A program made the translations under genes and the position numbers. A DNA stretch of 64,000 nucleotides from NCBI RefSeq assembly GCF_901709675.1, contig NC_051088.1, forward strand, positions 6,087,693 to 6,151,692, in the 5' to 3' direction. Source of the DNA: Syngnathus acus (lineage: Eukaryota > Chordata > Actinopteri > Syngnathiformes > Syngnathidae). The notes under the pieces were generated by a model. It made no database searches. It was not told the origin of the DNA and was given only the letters and a program-made list of their open reading frames with translations. This document shows positions 1 through 55,022 of this stretch, piece by piece (positions within the stretch are counted from its first letter, which is position 1; every line of letters starts with the position of its first letter).

Positions 1-87
1 GCCCCCCCTCCTCATTTAACATGGGCGGGTCAGATCGCGTATCCTCGCGTGTTGTTGGCTATATTGAACATTATCCGACAGGATTGC

Positions 88-200
88 TGAGTGTCACAAT
101 AGTACAGCGGTTAAGACTTTGACGTGTAAACACTTCATATTTCTTTGCGTCACGGGTTCAAATTACGATGATGACTTTTTTTTTAATTTCTTTTTTTTTA
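88..200 (+). repeat. Possible tRNA-derived SINE fragment
   Basis: AGTACAGCGGTTAAGACTTT resembles a degenerate A box region and CGGGTTCAAATTACG a B box, about 45 bases apart, followed by T-rich sequence. There is no clover-leaf good enough for a tRNA gene. It looks like the head of a tRNA-type short retroposon. Confidence 0.35.
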
Positions 201-847
201 GTGTTTGCTATTTTTTGCAGCCGGTCGGAAATGCAAACGAGACGTTTCGTTCAGTGTTTTTATTGAGAATTTGAACAGTTTTGCAATTAGGGAAGTTCCA
301 AGTCGCTTGTGACGAATCTGCAGTCGCGAAACACAAAACTGCGCAACTCGCCTTACCATAACAGTCGTTACTCGAGACGGGGAGTAAGATAACATGGGAG
401 CAACTTGACATCCCGGTCCCAGGGACAAAAAATATCCGATCCGAAGCGATCTGCACACGCCGAGGTGCGGAAGAAGGCACCAGCATCGCCGAATGGACAA
501 ATAGAAAGAAAGGAAAAGGAGAAAAGAATGGAATAAAGAGAAAAAGATAGAACACTGCTGGGAGGCTGCCACTCAGCCGCGCCATACAAAAAAAATAAAA
601 AAATAAATTGAATTGCAACATCAGATTTGTGTGAACGTGTTTTGTTTCGATACTTGAGGGGTCTACTGTACCCTCTGGTAACAGGATAACAAAATTTTAA
701 TGAATTTATTATATCTGATGTAATGGTCAAAATTGCGCAATTGAGAAGAGTTTTATTTTTAAATGCACCATTAGATTTGTCTGGAAGTACTTTGGTTGGA
801 ATCCCGTGGTGGTCTTCTGTCCTCAAGAATATAACGCCACACAGGAA

Positions 848-902
848 GCCGGAATCGAACCCTTCAACTTGAAATGTGAGGCGGAAATGCTAACCAGTGC
901 GT
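848..902 (+). repeat. Right-end fragment of the interspersed repeat downstream of PGD
   Basis: GCCGGAATCGAACCCTTCAA followed by TGTGAGGCGGAAATGCTAAC matches the tail of the copy ending near 56795. Only the last 55 bases are recognisable. Confidence 0.55.
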
Positions 903-1116
903 GCCCTATTCTTTTTTATTATATTATTTTTTTTACAATTAATAACCATGTAAAGTATTTTGAGTCCAGTCTGGTAGAAGTGCACTGCAATGTAGCAGGT
1001 TACTAGGAATTGAGTAGTCTGTTCTGTTAATCGTCCCCTCATTTAGAACTACACACAAACACTTGGAAATCCTGTGAGTAAGAAGCAAACAAGCTAATTA
1101 TAAAGGGATTGAAATC

Positions 1117-1122
1117 TTTATT
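1117..1122 (-). terminator. pgd: PGD polyadenylation signal AATAAA
   Basis: AATAAA on the minus strand about 250 bases after the PGD stop codon. It would place cleavage near position 1095-1105 and give a short 3' UTR. No other canonical hexamer was noticed between the stop and this point. Confidence 0.7.
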
Positions 1123-1371
1123 TAGCCTAGTACAGTAGAGTGCAAAGCTTCACCTTAAATCCAGTGTTAACACTGCGGACCCCAGCCTAAGTTTGATAAT
1201 GTAGCAACACATTCTATGGCTGGAAAGATAAAAGGTGCACAACACGTTGCTGATACGAGTTAAGGAGTTAAAATTGCTGTGGTTATACTGGTGGAATGTG
1301 TGACATGTCCTCTTTTGCACTCAGTGTGTTTGCCATGTTATTCTTTGACGTGTACGCCGCTGTTCTTCTCG

Positions 1372-4300
1372 CTACGCATTGTAGGAGGAAGACGAAACGT
1401 TTCCACCGTGTCCTGTCCAGTTGGTGTGGATAAAGCGGCCCGGCTCGGTCAGCAGCTCATACGTATGAGCCCCAAAGTAATCTCTCTGAGCCTGAACACA
1501 ACAACAAAACAGCACTGACAAAAGGTACACTCACACCAGGGCTTTTCAACTCTGATGAACCCATCCATAGAATTTCTATCAGGCTTCTCCTCATTGGGGA
1601 TGAGTGTGCTGAAGCATGACAAGAGGGACGGTACATTCCGAACCAGTGGCTCAGCCAATTGTGGGGCACATTTGGACACATTCAAACCTACAGGCGAGTC
1701 TTCAAAGAACCCAACATACATGAAATTGGAAGCTAGAGTACCCAGCTTTTTTGAGTTGCACATAAAAAACAGAATCAATGTGGTCCACCCCAGTGGAGTT
1801 GAGGTATTACCTGGAGGAGGTTGGCAGGCAGCATGTTGTGCCTGTAACCGTCGTAGAAAGACAGAGCGGTAGTGAAGCAAGGCATGGGGATGCCGTGCTG
1901 GACGCCTGTGCTGACCGCTCGACGCCACGACACCTAAAAATCAAGTGAGAAATCTTGCTGTGACTGGTAACCATGCCTGCTGAAGAACATCTCTTCAATC
2001 AAGAGCAATTTCCTATCTGAGGAGCCAGCCAACTAAATTCATCGATTTATTTCTTAATCATATTAATAAAAATGCTTCTTTTTTTCCTTTCTTTCTTGCT
2101 TGTTTGTTTCTTTATACAAGAATTGGCACAGGCCGTGCTAAATGTATTAATGTGTGAGATTGTTGGCCAGAAAAGACGTCACTGATGTTAGGCTCGGGAG
2201 TATTCGGGGCGCATTTTGTTTTGATAATTCAATCCCCAATCAAATGAGTCACAAATCAAACAGGCTTTTTGATTTTGAAAGATTGCAATAGTCACTAGAG
2301 CCACAATGTCAGAGTTGCTTCACCGCAATCTTGACGCAAAAGCGGAAATTGCTCTAGTGCCAAGCGGGTCTTTGTCAACATGTGGCACTTCCTCATACCT
2401 GACACTGCTGCACAGCATCACTGAAGAAAGAGTCCAACAACAAGCTCTGCAACTCCGCGTCCCTGTCAAAGGCCTCCTTGATTTTGCCAAGGAACACGCT
2501 GAAGGGAAGCAAACACACCACTGAGGAATGAGGAACAAATAAAGTGAAGCCTGGTCAAGCACGTTCCTTGTCACCGTTGCCATCATTTCAAATTGTGTGT
2601 GCGTGTTGAAGTGTACCTGCGGATAATGCAGCCTCCTCTCCACATTAGAGCAATGGCGCCGTAGTTGAGGGACCAGCCGAATTCTTTGGCAGCCTGGCGC
2701 AGCAGCATGAAACCCTGCGCGTAGGAGATGATCTTGGAGGCATACAGGGCCTGCAAAAACACAACTTGATTGGACTTGACTGCTTGTGAACCCGCGATGA
2801 TCAAGTCATGTATTGGTATGTGTTTCCTCAGAGATTGCGTGTGCTGTGGAAAATTAAAAATTAACGATGACCGTACCATTTCAAATGGCGAAACTTCTTG
2901 TCCTGTAGTACGTTAGTTTGCTTTGAGTTATGGATGGCAGAACAGCACGTGTGCTTAGTACTTGGTTGTACCTTCCTGATGTCCTCCAAGAAGGCAACCT
3001 TGTCACCGGTGAACGTGACTCCCACCGGCCCCGTGAGCCTCTGGCTGGCCTCCACCCTCTCGTCTTTGAGGGAGGACAGACACCGGGCGAAGACGGCCTC
3101 TCCTGAGAAGACGAGATAGCTAATCAAGCCCGCATGCACGACTCGGCACACGCGAGGAGGAGCCGGGACAAGGAAGTTGTTTGTATTTCCCGTTAACTTG
3201 CAAAACAGGTTATTGAGGAAGCGTGGTATGAAAGAAAAAAGTGTGCTGCTACACCGTTGTTCAAATTGCTTCTTACGATTGAAGTAGCTCTGACTCTCAC
3301 AATATTACGGGATATTATGGGACAAAGTGTGTCCCTTTACAACTCAACACAGGAAGCGTACTTTTATTTCTATAGGCAACCCTAGGTACAACCTTGGTTG
3401 TTTATGAAAGACGCCATGAGTCAGATGGCCGGCTGACAAATCCCCCTTATGTCACCTGAGATGAGCAGACTGCAGGAAAAGCTTCTTAAGGGCGGACACA
3501 AATCAAGCACGTTCCCTGGAAATGGCTCACTAACCTCCTCTAAAGCCAGTCACGCCGCAAGTCTGCAACTACTTTTCATGGGTTGCCGAATCGCAAATGA
3601 ATGGTGAACATTTAGTGGCTGCATTTTTTTTATGAATATCATGCTATCTTCTTCTGTCAATATAGTGTTTTTTTTTTTAACATATTGTCCTTTTAAATCC
3701 TCACCTATATTTATAATGTCATTGCTAATGATTCATGAATTTCTAGTTCAGTCTTGTTACATCACTGTTTGCGGGTGGCTTAACCTTCCCACTTCCTGAT
3801 TTCTTTTTTTCCCCCACCGGTGTGACATGACACATTTGGCAATGATTTGGCAGGTACACGAAAAAGGAAACAAACTACTTCCTTACCGATCAAAGTCACC
3901 GGAGTGCCGTATTCCAGGGCTGATATAGCAGTCCACTTGCCCGTGCCTTTCTGTCCCGCACTGTCGCGGATCTTGGGCAACAAATGCTTGCCGTCGGCAT
4001 CTCGATACTTGAAAATGTTAGCGGTGATCTCGATCAGGAACGAGTCCAACTCAGTCTTGTTCCAGTCATCGAAAGTCTGAGGGGTTGAAAAGCAAAACGG
4101 GCAGCTACGGTCCACCAGCGGTGATCAGAAGTGATGCGGTCATATGCGAAAACTCACCTTGGCCATCTGGTCGTGGTCCAGGCCGAGCACGTCCTTCATC
4201 AGGTGATAGGCCTCACAAATCAGCTGCATGTCGCCGTACTCGATACCATTGTGAACCATTTTGACAAAATGACCCGCGCCCTCGTCTCCCACCTACACAG

Positions 4301-6226
4301 GGAAGGAGTCTCGCATCATGGCGAAGGCGGCCACACACGCCACATTCCAAAAGTCAAGAGGAGCCGCTCACCCAATCACAGCAGGGCTCTCCTGTTCCCA
4401 CTTTGGCAGCGATGCTCTGAAAGATGTCTTTAATGTGAGGCCTTTAAAAAGGAAGCGTAGCAAAAGTGAGGATGGAAGAAGCAAAAATTCATTGTAATGT
4501 ATCAAATTGTCAAGTGTTCCAGTTCAATTCCGGATTCAAACATTTCAAACTCAAATGTGACATTTTTTTCTTCCCTGGCCCACTGTCGAAGTATTTTGAA
4601 TGAAAGTATTGACTGAAATTATGACTTCAATACAGCATGAGACTGCTCCATGATTTGGCCGTTTACGTCACCTTGAACTGCGACACAAACCTCAATGTCT
4701 TAGAACTGAAAATGTGTGACGTAAACCAACCATTAGTCTCTCATTGGTGGACAATTTCTGTCATCACTGTGTCATTGTCTAATTCTTCTGCTGTTTGTTA
4801 TACTATGTCTCACCAGGCCTCTGGATGTCCTCCCGGCATGAGTGAGGGTCCGTAGCGCGCCCCCTCCTCGCCCCCGCTGACTCCGCTGCCCACAAACAGC
4901 AAGTTCTTCTCTTTCAGACTCTTACAGCGCCGCTGTGTGATACAAAAGCAAAGAGGCGGTCAGAGAAAATTCTAAGATGAATCTCTATGACATGTTGTGT
5001 CCTTCTTACAGTCGTGTCTGTATATTCAGAATTGCCGCCGTCGATAATGATATCCCCGGCCTCAAGGAGGGGAACCTGAAGGAGTACAGAAATACAACAA
5101 AATCAGCAATAAGTCGAATTCAGGCATTTGTAATATTGCAGAAACCAACCAGCTTGTCGATGAAGTCGTCCACGGCCTGCCCGGCCTTGACCAGCAGGAC
5201 GATCCTCCTGGGCTTCTTCAGCTTGGACACCATGTCTTCGAGTGACTCTGCGCCAATCACCTTGGAGCCCTTTGCCTCGTTCTGCAGGAAGTCATGCACC
5301 TTGGACACAGTGCGGTTGTAGGCACACACCTATTGAACAGACATCAGGATACATTATTTCCAATGGTGGGAAGTATTTGTTGCTCTACTTAGGTAGATTT
5401 TTCAAGTCTCTGTACTTTACTGGAGTATTTATTTTCCTAATAATATTTTACATTTAGTGCCAACATTTGAACTGAGATATCTGTGGTTTCTATTACTTCT
5501 ATGCATATGGACTCTTTAGGGTTTTTTTTTTCTTTGAGCCAGGTTATCAAAACAAGTATTGTGTATTACTTTTGTACTTATGAATATTTCAGAGTCCGTA
5601 ACTTTTGATTGTTACTTAATTAAAGTAGGTACATCAGTGCTTCTAAATTTACCAGAACCTTTTTTTTTTTTTTTTTTTTTAAATATCTGTACTACTACTA
5701 AATGAGTGTGAACACTTTTGCTACCTCTGCTAATGTATTTCATCCTTAAGTAGTAGGCATCTACTGTACGTTAAGAAAGACTTGATAACTTACGACGAAG
5801 CCATGGTCATTCATGTTCATGATGAGGTTTTGGCCCATGACAGCCAAACCAATCAGTGCGATGTCTGCTCTGTGAGAAGAATGGGAAAACGTTACATCGG
5901 CTAAAATGAAAAGATAATATTTCTTGGGAAAACATGACAAAATGAAAAGATAATCATTATTGGTTGACTCGCATTGCAACCAAAGCAGAGTAATAAAATG
6001 TTCGCTCAAAGAAATGTGTGGTGGCAATTATTAGAAGGAAGTGGATCTCCTAAAGCACATCTTACATATACTACTCCGACACTTACTAGCAAACAAGCTA
6101 AGCTTCAGACAGTCATTATTTTAAGTAAAATGCAAAAGCCTAGAAAGCAATATGAATATATATATGAATATCACTACAGCATGACTCTCTGACTACTAGA
6201 GGACGGTAGAGAACTTACTCAGGCAT
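1372..6226 (-). CDS. pgd: 6-phosphogluconate dehydrogenase, decarboxylating (complete, 13 coding exons)
   Basis: PGD catalyses the NADP+-dependent oxidative decarboxylation of 6-phosphogluconate to ribulose 5-phosphate, the second NADPH-yielding step of the cytosolic pentose phosphate pathway. Exons 5' to 3' on the minus strand: 6219-6226 (only 8 nt), 5794-5869, 5150-5329, 5010-5075, 4814-4932, 4372-4441, 4158-4292, 3887-4076, 2972-3102, 2617-2750, 2399-2498, 1811-1933, 1372-1491. They total 1452 nt, 483 codons plus TAG, the same length as the human enzyme, and every phase closes. Visible motifs: N-terminal Rossmann [35 protein letters not shown], the catalytic-lysine segment [31 protein letters not shown], and the C-terminal [11 protein letters not shown] tail. 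The start is the ATG eight bases before the first donor (MPEADIALIG, compare human MAQADIALIG). Exon 3 uses a GTTGGT donor; the others are ordinary. No disruption is seen. Confidence 0.97.
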
Positions 6227-6470
6227 TTTGCTTCGTCGCGTTGTTACCGTAAATTTTCGAAATGACTGGCGGACTGCTTCCTCGTTCTCGCCTCAGTTTG
6301 ACGGCTCCACCCCACTCCGACTATTAGCCAATCAAGAACTAAAATCACTCGAGTGACGACAAAAGAAAATTATGATTGGTCCTGAATGCTGGGCAGAGAT
6401 ATCTAGTGTGCTATTGGTCCAATCTGCCGTCACTCCTTGCGTCATTCATTGCGTAAACGAAGAGTTGAGA
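6227..6470 (-). promoter_or_regulatory. pgd: PGD 5' UTR and putative TATA-less promoter
   Basis: The short stretch upstream of the PGD ATG is richer in CpG than its surroundings. It holds several CCAAT boxes in either orientation (around 6326-6332, 6374-6378 and 6412-6423) and a CCACCCC GC/KLF-type motif near 6308. There is no TATA box. This is typical of a vertebrate housekeeping promoter; the exact start site cannot be read from sequence. Confidence 0.5.
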
Positions 6471-7255
6471 AATTAAATTTTTGGTGATACGGATGATTTT
6501 TATTTTATTTTATTTTAAGGTAGCCGTATTTGTTTTGCCAGGTTTATTTACGATATACTATCGTGTCGTTGTGTACGCCGTTCATGTATTTTTAGTAGCA
6601 ATTCAACACCCCCCTCCAAGAAAAACCCAGAAGAGTTACGCAAGTGTGGCATTCAATTGAGTCAATACACATCTTTGTTTGAGCATAATAGCCGACCTTC
6701 ATCATAAGTTGTTACTTACAATTCCAAAACATTCACAGTGAAAAACTTAATAGGGGAACAACCTGGAAAGATGCACCCCGTGATGACTGGTAGGAGTTTG
6801 AGGCCGAAATTATGTCCTGGGGAACGCAGTTTAAATCAAACAAAATATCTTGTTTTTCTTCATACATCTTGAGATTTCACACACTTTAACCCCTTTTTAA
6901 TAAAAGATCTGGAAAATGACTTGCTCTAACCCATTTATGAGTCATTGCTCTTGGCATTAGGACTTAAAGGTTGTGTTAAGTGTTTTGCACGTCTACATCT
7001 TAAACTGATGCAAATTGTTTGACTCAAGGTATGTTTCTGCAAACTGAAAATATTTTGCCAGGTCCACTTTGCCTTATCTGTACAACTAACTCGACATGAG
7101 TTGTGTCAGATGTCATTTAAAGCAAGGAGGTGGGAGTTCCCGTACATGGGTATGTAATAAATATTACATTATAAAATATCAGTAATTAATTTCAAATCAA
7201 ACTTGAGAACCATTAGTACAAGCACGCACTCAGCACCCAGGACCAGACAAACAGG
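6471..7255. other. Intergenic spacer between KIF1B and PGD
   Basis: AT-rich spacer between the KIF1B-beta poly(A) site and the PGD promoter. I see no coding signal, RNA gene or clear repeat in it. Confidence 0.55.
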
Positions 7256-9890
7256 CCTCACTTGTTGCTAGTTTGCACTTTTATTGTTTCCTCGTTCACT
7301 AGACAGACCAATGGTGCAGGTTTACCAGACACAGTTATTAGGATATTTGCATGACACAGCTATGCTATACAGCGAATGGATTATAATTATTACAAATACA
7401 GTAAACATATTTACATTTTAATTCAAGCTCCATACAACACAGATATTTACAAAATAAGTATGGAAATGAAAACAAAACAAATAATGTACAATGTTAATGT
7501 TTGCCTTTTCTATTTGAAACTTGATGACTTGGTGACTCCAAAGAGTTAACTGATAATTGTCAGAGGGAAATCTTGTTCCGTCTAAAAGGCATCAACGGAA
7601 ATGTGTCAAGGTGACGACAGAAGCACAAACAGTAATTTATGTAATCTTAGATATCATAAAGTATTTCATATTATAATCCCTGATATAAGATAAAATAAAA
7701 ACCTAATATGTTTAGAATGTCTGGCTCATACGAGTAGAACGTGAATATGTTTGCAATCACAGGCAGGTTTCTACTGGAATCCCTTTCTAATGGGAAAAAA
7801 GGGAGCATCAATGCAACCAACTGTCTCCAATAGGAAACTATGAACTTCATTTGGTTTCTTTTCCCCCCCCTTACAAATACTCTAGAAATACAAACATCTT
7901 CACAGAACATTCCTCTGCCATGCCACATCATTTGGTTCAAGAGCAACTAAACCGTGCAGATTTTGATCAGTTAGTTGAATGTTTTTTTGTTAGAATGTGC
8001 AAAGAACTGCAAACTAATATGTACATTGCAAACAATAAATAGACACTCCAAAGTATGAGAACGCTACAAATTCGCTCCACGGATGGAAAATATATGCTCT
8101 GGCAAATAATATAAGGAATGCAAAACATCTCCCCAAAAAATGAAAGAGAATAATAACAAAAAAAGAAATCTCAAAAGTCATCAGATTCAATTTGTCAACC
8201 AGCAGGCTGTCTGACCTGAAGAAAAAATGTTGCTGATGACGTTTGAAATTGCGTCAGTCTATTGGGGAAAAAAATAAAAGCCGTTTTGGCGCCTCTGTTC
8301 ACCTTCACTTTATGTAAATGTAGTCACATTATACAAGGCGAAACTGCTGGTTGGCTGGCCAGAGTTTAAAATCACCCATCTATATCAATCACATCATGCT
8401 CACATGTCACAACTGAGGCGCCAAAATGAGTTGAGCGGGAGCTCAATGGAGCCAAGAACGCATAGAGCAACTATTCTCCAACAATAGCACGAGTAAAAGT
8501 ATTTGTGTATTTTGTCCCTTGAATATCTTCTTTCTAATAACCCGTTTGTGTAACAGCCATCCAGTGTAACCTTGATATGTGCATTTCGGCCCTTGTCTTG
8601 CTGTAGTGTACACAAAAATAAGGTTAAAACACTAACGCAGCTGGCTCACAAATAGAAACAAATGCCCGGTCACATTTGATAGAAAAAAAAATCCTTATTA
8701 AATTGTGATAGCCATAATACAAAACAGGTTAGTAGCAACAAAAAAAGAGCAAATTCCAGATTGTGAAGCAAAAAGGAATAAAACACATGGTGTTGACACA
8801 TTGACATTGAGTGGATGTTCAACGCAAGCAGTATGCACGCCGGTTCATCCATGAAACGCTGCCCCTTCCTTCATTTGACAACCATGGGAAGCATGCGGAG
8901 TGCTTTAAAAAAAAAAAAAAGGCTCCAGTTTGTTCGGGTGTATCAGGAGTGGGGAACCATTTCGAGTGAAAATATTTTTGTGTATCATTATGAGCCAGTT
9001 CCAGAGGTTTTGCCTGTGTTTAGAATAGCACGGGGGTGGGGGGGTGCGCTCATGCACGGTGCATGAGATTGGCTTCCCACGCCTGAAGTACACGTTCAAA
9101 CATCCAAAGATGAGCTTCCTGTATGTCCTGCTCATGTGAAAGCCATAATCTCGAATAAGTACCCATTCACAAAGAGATGCCCTACGGCAGGATAACTATG
9201 TACACACAATCAGGCTAAAGCATGGAGAAGGTCCATCGCCGTGTCACTAAGTGAGATCCTAAACACGCTGTTTGGTTTCTAAAGGCCATTTGGGAGCAGG
9301 AGGGGGGCCTGGCGTCTTAGGACGAGGCAGAAACCTGAAGTAACTCTTATGAAAAAGACTACATTAGCAGCAATTGTTCTTCAACATGTGTTGCTTTGCG
9401 CGGAGCAGACGCATCCCTTTGAGACATGTATTTTCCCTTCATGATTTAATCCCATTTTTTTGTTGGTGTTTCAGTAAGCAATTTGGGTGTTCTCCTGAGG
9501 ACTGCTGCAGTTATCATGCATAAAAAAAACTGAATAAAAACTTGGTGACAAGTCACAAGGGGAGACATTATCAGAGGTGATTGGCAAACAGAAAATGAGT
9601 GGCCAGAAAAACTTTTTCGGCAGGATCGTGCACACGGGTAGACTATCACGACATGCTACTGGTTAGAGACTCGAATGACAGCGAAGCAGTGCGAAATGAG
9701 ACTTTGTCGTGAATAAACCAAAACGTAAAAAGCTGAGGAGGAAGGGAGACAGAAATCGCAAGAAAGGAGACGTTAAGCCACAAGTCTACTTACAAGAGAA
9801 AACTGTCAAGAATCACACAATTGATTAATAGATATTAACACTCGGTATGTTCAAAGGCGTTTAGAAATAATGGAGCTCGTGGTATCCACT
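7256..9890 (-). other. kif1b: KIF1B beta 3' untranslated region
   Basis: About 2.6 kb of AT-rich sequence after the beta stop codon, ending at an AATAAA signal. No open frame with recognisable similarity is present. The only features noticed are A/T runs. Its length suits the long 3' UTR usual for KIF1B-beta. Regulatory sites such as microRNA targets cannot be judged by eye. Confidence 0.6.
7280..7285 (-). terminator. kif1b: Candidate poly(A) signal for KIF1B-beta
   Basis: AATAAA on the minus strand about 2.6 kb after the beta stop codon, followed by GTGCAAACTAGC. Cleavage would fall near 7255-7265, leaving about 1 kb to the PGD promoter. Earlier weaker signals within the 3' UTR may also be used. 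Confidence 0.5.
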
Positions 9891-52704
<42,814 letters not shown>

Positions 52705-52755
52705 TTTTGCCGTGCAGGACTGTCTCCAAGTAAGTTGTGTCGTGTGCCCTCCCTC
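52705..52755 (-). other. kif1b: 5' UTR part of the first KIF1B coding exon
   Basis: Upstream of the ATG there is a plausible acceptor (CATCCTCTAG) ending at 52756. The coding exon would therefore begin with about 51 bases of 5' UTR. This fits vertebrate KIF1B, where a separate non-coding exon 1 precedes the ATG exon. Confidence 0.5.
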
Positions 52756-52842
52756 CTAGAGGATGAAGAAAATGTTCACGTTAAACACATGAAGGTATGA
52801 CAGGAAACTGCAACAGGCAACAAAAATGGTTCAGAATGACCA

Positions 52843-53543
52843 CATTTTCCGCACCATAAGGCGCTTTGGGTTAAAAGGCGCAGACTCAATTGCAGGGGCT
52901 ACTCTGTATTCGATCCACACATTGGATTATAGGGCGCATGCATGCCATGACTTACGGTAAAGAAAAAAACATCGCGGGAACAAGACTTTGAGTTCGGTTT
53001 TACTTTATTCTACTGTGTACTGTACTCACATTATTGTTAATCGACATTCATACGCAAATCCATCAAAGTCTTCATCTTCTGTATCCAAATGAAACAGTTG
53101 GGCAAGTTCGCCATTACACAAACAAGTTCCTTCTAGTCATTGTCGCATTGCTGTCACGTTGCTCTTTGGCAATGATCCCAGCTTTCCAGAAAGCTTGAAT
53201 TGTGCCTCATAAGCATGTCTCTTCGTCGATGCCATGACCCTCTAAAATGCTGTTTGCTTTGCACAAACCGAAAGTATTTATCAATCGCCGTGGCAGTGAG
53301 TACTCTGACTGGTTTACCGCCCCGGTCTACGTATTTTACGTACAACGTAATGACCTCCGATTGGTTCATCGGGTCTACATATGACATTTAGATATTACGT
53401 CCCTGCATATGGCGGCAGCCACATAACATGTACAGATTTTGGAATTCTGTCCACACAAAAGGCACACCTTATTAAAAGGCGCACCTTCGGTTTTTGAGAA
53501 AATGAAAGGCTTTTCAGTGCGCCTTATGGTGTGGAAAATACAG
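52843..53543. mobile_element. MITE-like element with TTTTCCGCACCATAAGGCGC ends
   Basis: About 700 bp bounded by TTTTCCGCACCATAAGGCGC and GCGCCTTATGGTGTGGAAAA, which are inverted copies with one mismatch. AAGGCGC motifs recur inside and no transposase is present. It lies roughly 90 bases upstream of the first KIF1B coding exon, close to that exon's acceptor. Superfamily not assigned. Confidence 0.7.
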
Positions 53544-54106
53544 TAGTCTGCCTGGGCCTTGATGAAATCCAGCAAAATCATGTTGCACCACTTGCACTAC
53601 AACTTAGACCGGCATTTAGCCGGTCTAAATTATAGTCTACTTTCTGCCACCAGCTTGTCAGGTGCGCCGGGGACGTATGATAGAAAATGCCCTCTGGTCT
53701 ACCGATTACCCAAACACGATAAAGCATACTTGAATATGCGCTAGTTTTTACGCCGAGTGCATGTCTACAAAAATACACCTAGTCACCATGATTCACAATT
53801 CAACCATTCGCTCATGCTTTTGTGCTTTTTCTACTACACTCAAAATGCCACAAGAAGGCCCCAAACCCCGGGAAAATAGGAAATTAGTAATTGGTGTCAA
53901 GGAAGTATGCTGAGGCGATACATCTCGCCTGATCTGTGTTGTTGATGGAAGTTGTAGAGAGGCTTCTGGGCACTTCTGAGGTTTTTTTTTTTTTTTTTTT
54001 TTTTTAAATAATCTCTAAACTATTTATCAAGGGTAATGCTGACTTGAAAATATATTAGAGGGTTCGAGGATCGAAGTTTAACATAGTCAACTCTAAACAC
54101 TTTTAG

Positions 54107-55022
54107 TAGGGATGCACCGAAAATTCGGCCACCGAATATTTTCGGCCGAAAATGACCCAAAAGTGCATTTTCGGTTTTTGGCCGAAAGACCTAAATCACC
54201 GAAACAACACGGCCGAAACTTGTGATGACGTGAGCAAACAGCGCAGCCAGCACGCGGGAAAACGGGATAAGAGCCAGCATGTCTGCGGTGTGGACTGATT
54301 TCACTATCTCAGAGAAAGACCCACGGATAGCGATTTGCAAAACATGCAATGCTGAAATTTCAAGAGGGGGTGCATCTGCAAAAAGTTTCTCCACGTCGGG
54401 TTTAATTCATCACCTGAAATCCAAACATCCCGATCGCCATTCTGAATATGAGAAGAAGGCGACACAGAAAAGCAAACTGACACCGAGCACGCCCACTCCG
54501 TCTGTGGCGGACGTTTTTGAAAAGGCAAGAAAGTTTGTGCATCCACAATTCTTGGTGGATTTGTTGTTGATAAAGGCTATGGTAACCATTGTTTTGATAC
54601 ACTTTTATGTTGTACACACAGAACAAAATTTAAAAGGCACTTGACTTATGCACTTTGTGTTTTTATAAGAGAACATATTTAATTTTACAGTCTTTCAGCA
54701 GGCCAGTCAGTTATGAGCCTGTAAATTATTTAATGTACACAGGAGTGGGGTCAAGTTAAACATTTTATTTTTATTTTATTTTTGAATTTTAATTTATATT
54801 GTGCATTGTTGTAATGTCAGTGCTAAATAAATATTTTCATACTTTTGTAACTGGTTTATTGCAATGCCTTGATTTTAGTGAGGTTAGTACACATGTAGCC
54901 ATAAATGCTGTGGTTCTAATAACTGACATAATCATTTCTTTCGGTGTTTCGGTTTTCGGCCTTGGTTTCCTCATTTTTGGTTTTCGGTTTCGGCCAAGAA
55001 TTTTTATTTCGGTGCATCCCTA
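54107..55022. mobile_element. hAT-type DNA transposon, internally deleted, with BED-finger ORF
   Basis: The element starts TAGGGATGCACCGAAAATTCGG and ends TTTCGGTGCATCCCTA, giving terminal inverted repeats of about 14 bases. It is flanked on both sides by the identical 8-base sequence ACTTTTAG (54099-54106 and 55023-55030), the target-site duplication expected for hAT elements. The sub-terminal regions are packed with TTCGG/CCGAA motifs. A plus-strand ORF at 54279-54644 begins MSAVWTDFTISEKDPRIAIC and contains a C-x2-C...H-x4-H BED zinc finger like ZBED-type transposases. The catalytic core and dimerisation domain are absent, so the copy is a non-autonomous deletion derivative. It lies in the KIF1B intron upstream of the ATG exon. 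Confidence 0.9.
54279..54644 (+). pseudogene. Truncated hAT transposase fragment (BED zinc finger only)
   Basis: The 121-codon ORF reads through WTDFTISEKDPRIAICKTC, the finger IHHLKSKHPD and a linker ending VADVFEKARKF. It then departs into non-transposase sequence and stops. Full-length relatives of this class run to 600 residues or more, so about 85 N-terminal residues of transposase remain. The finger binds DNA in active elements. Whether this fragment is expressed cannot be told; no promoter or splice partner is evident. Confidence 0.75.

Larger units (their letters stand above)
1..1099. other. Intergenic sequence beyond the PGD 3' end
   Basis: No gene recognised. It contains the possible SINE head (88-200), the repeat tail at 848-902 and A/T-rich stretches. 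The open frames here lack similarity to anything I know. Confidence 0.6.

Noticed and set aside
91-170. tRNA-like A and B boxes
   Set aside because: Stems do not pair into a clover-leaf; kept only as a low-confidence SINE head.
198-826. Overlapping minus-strand open frames of 124-152 codons downstream of PGD
   Set aside because: No recognisable domain, low-complexity F/S/L-rich translation, no splice context; probably chance frames in T/A-rich spacer.
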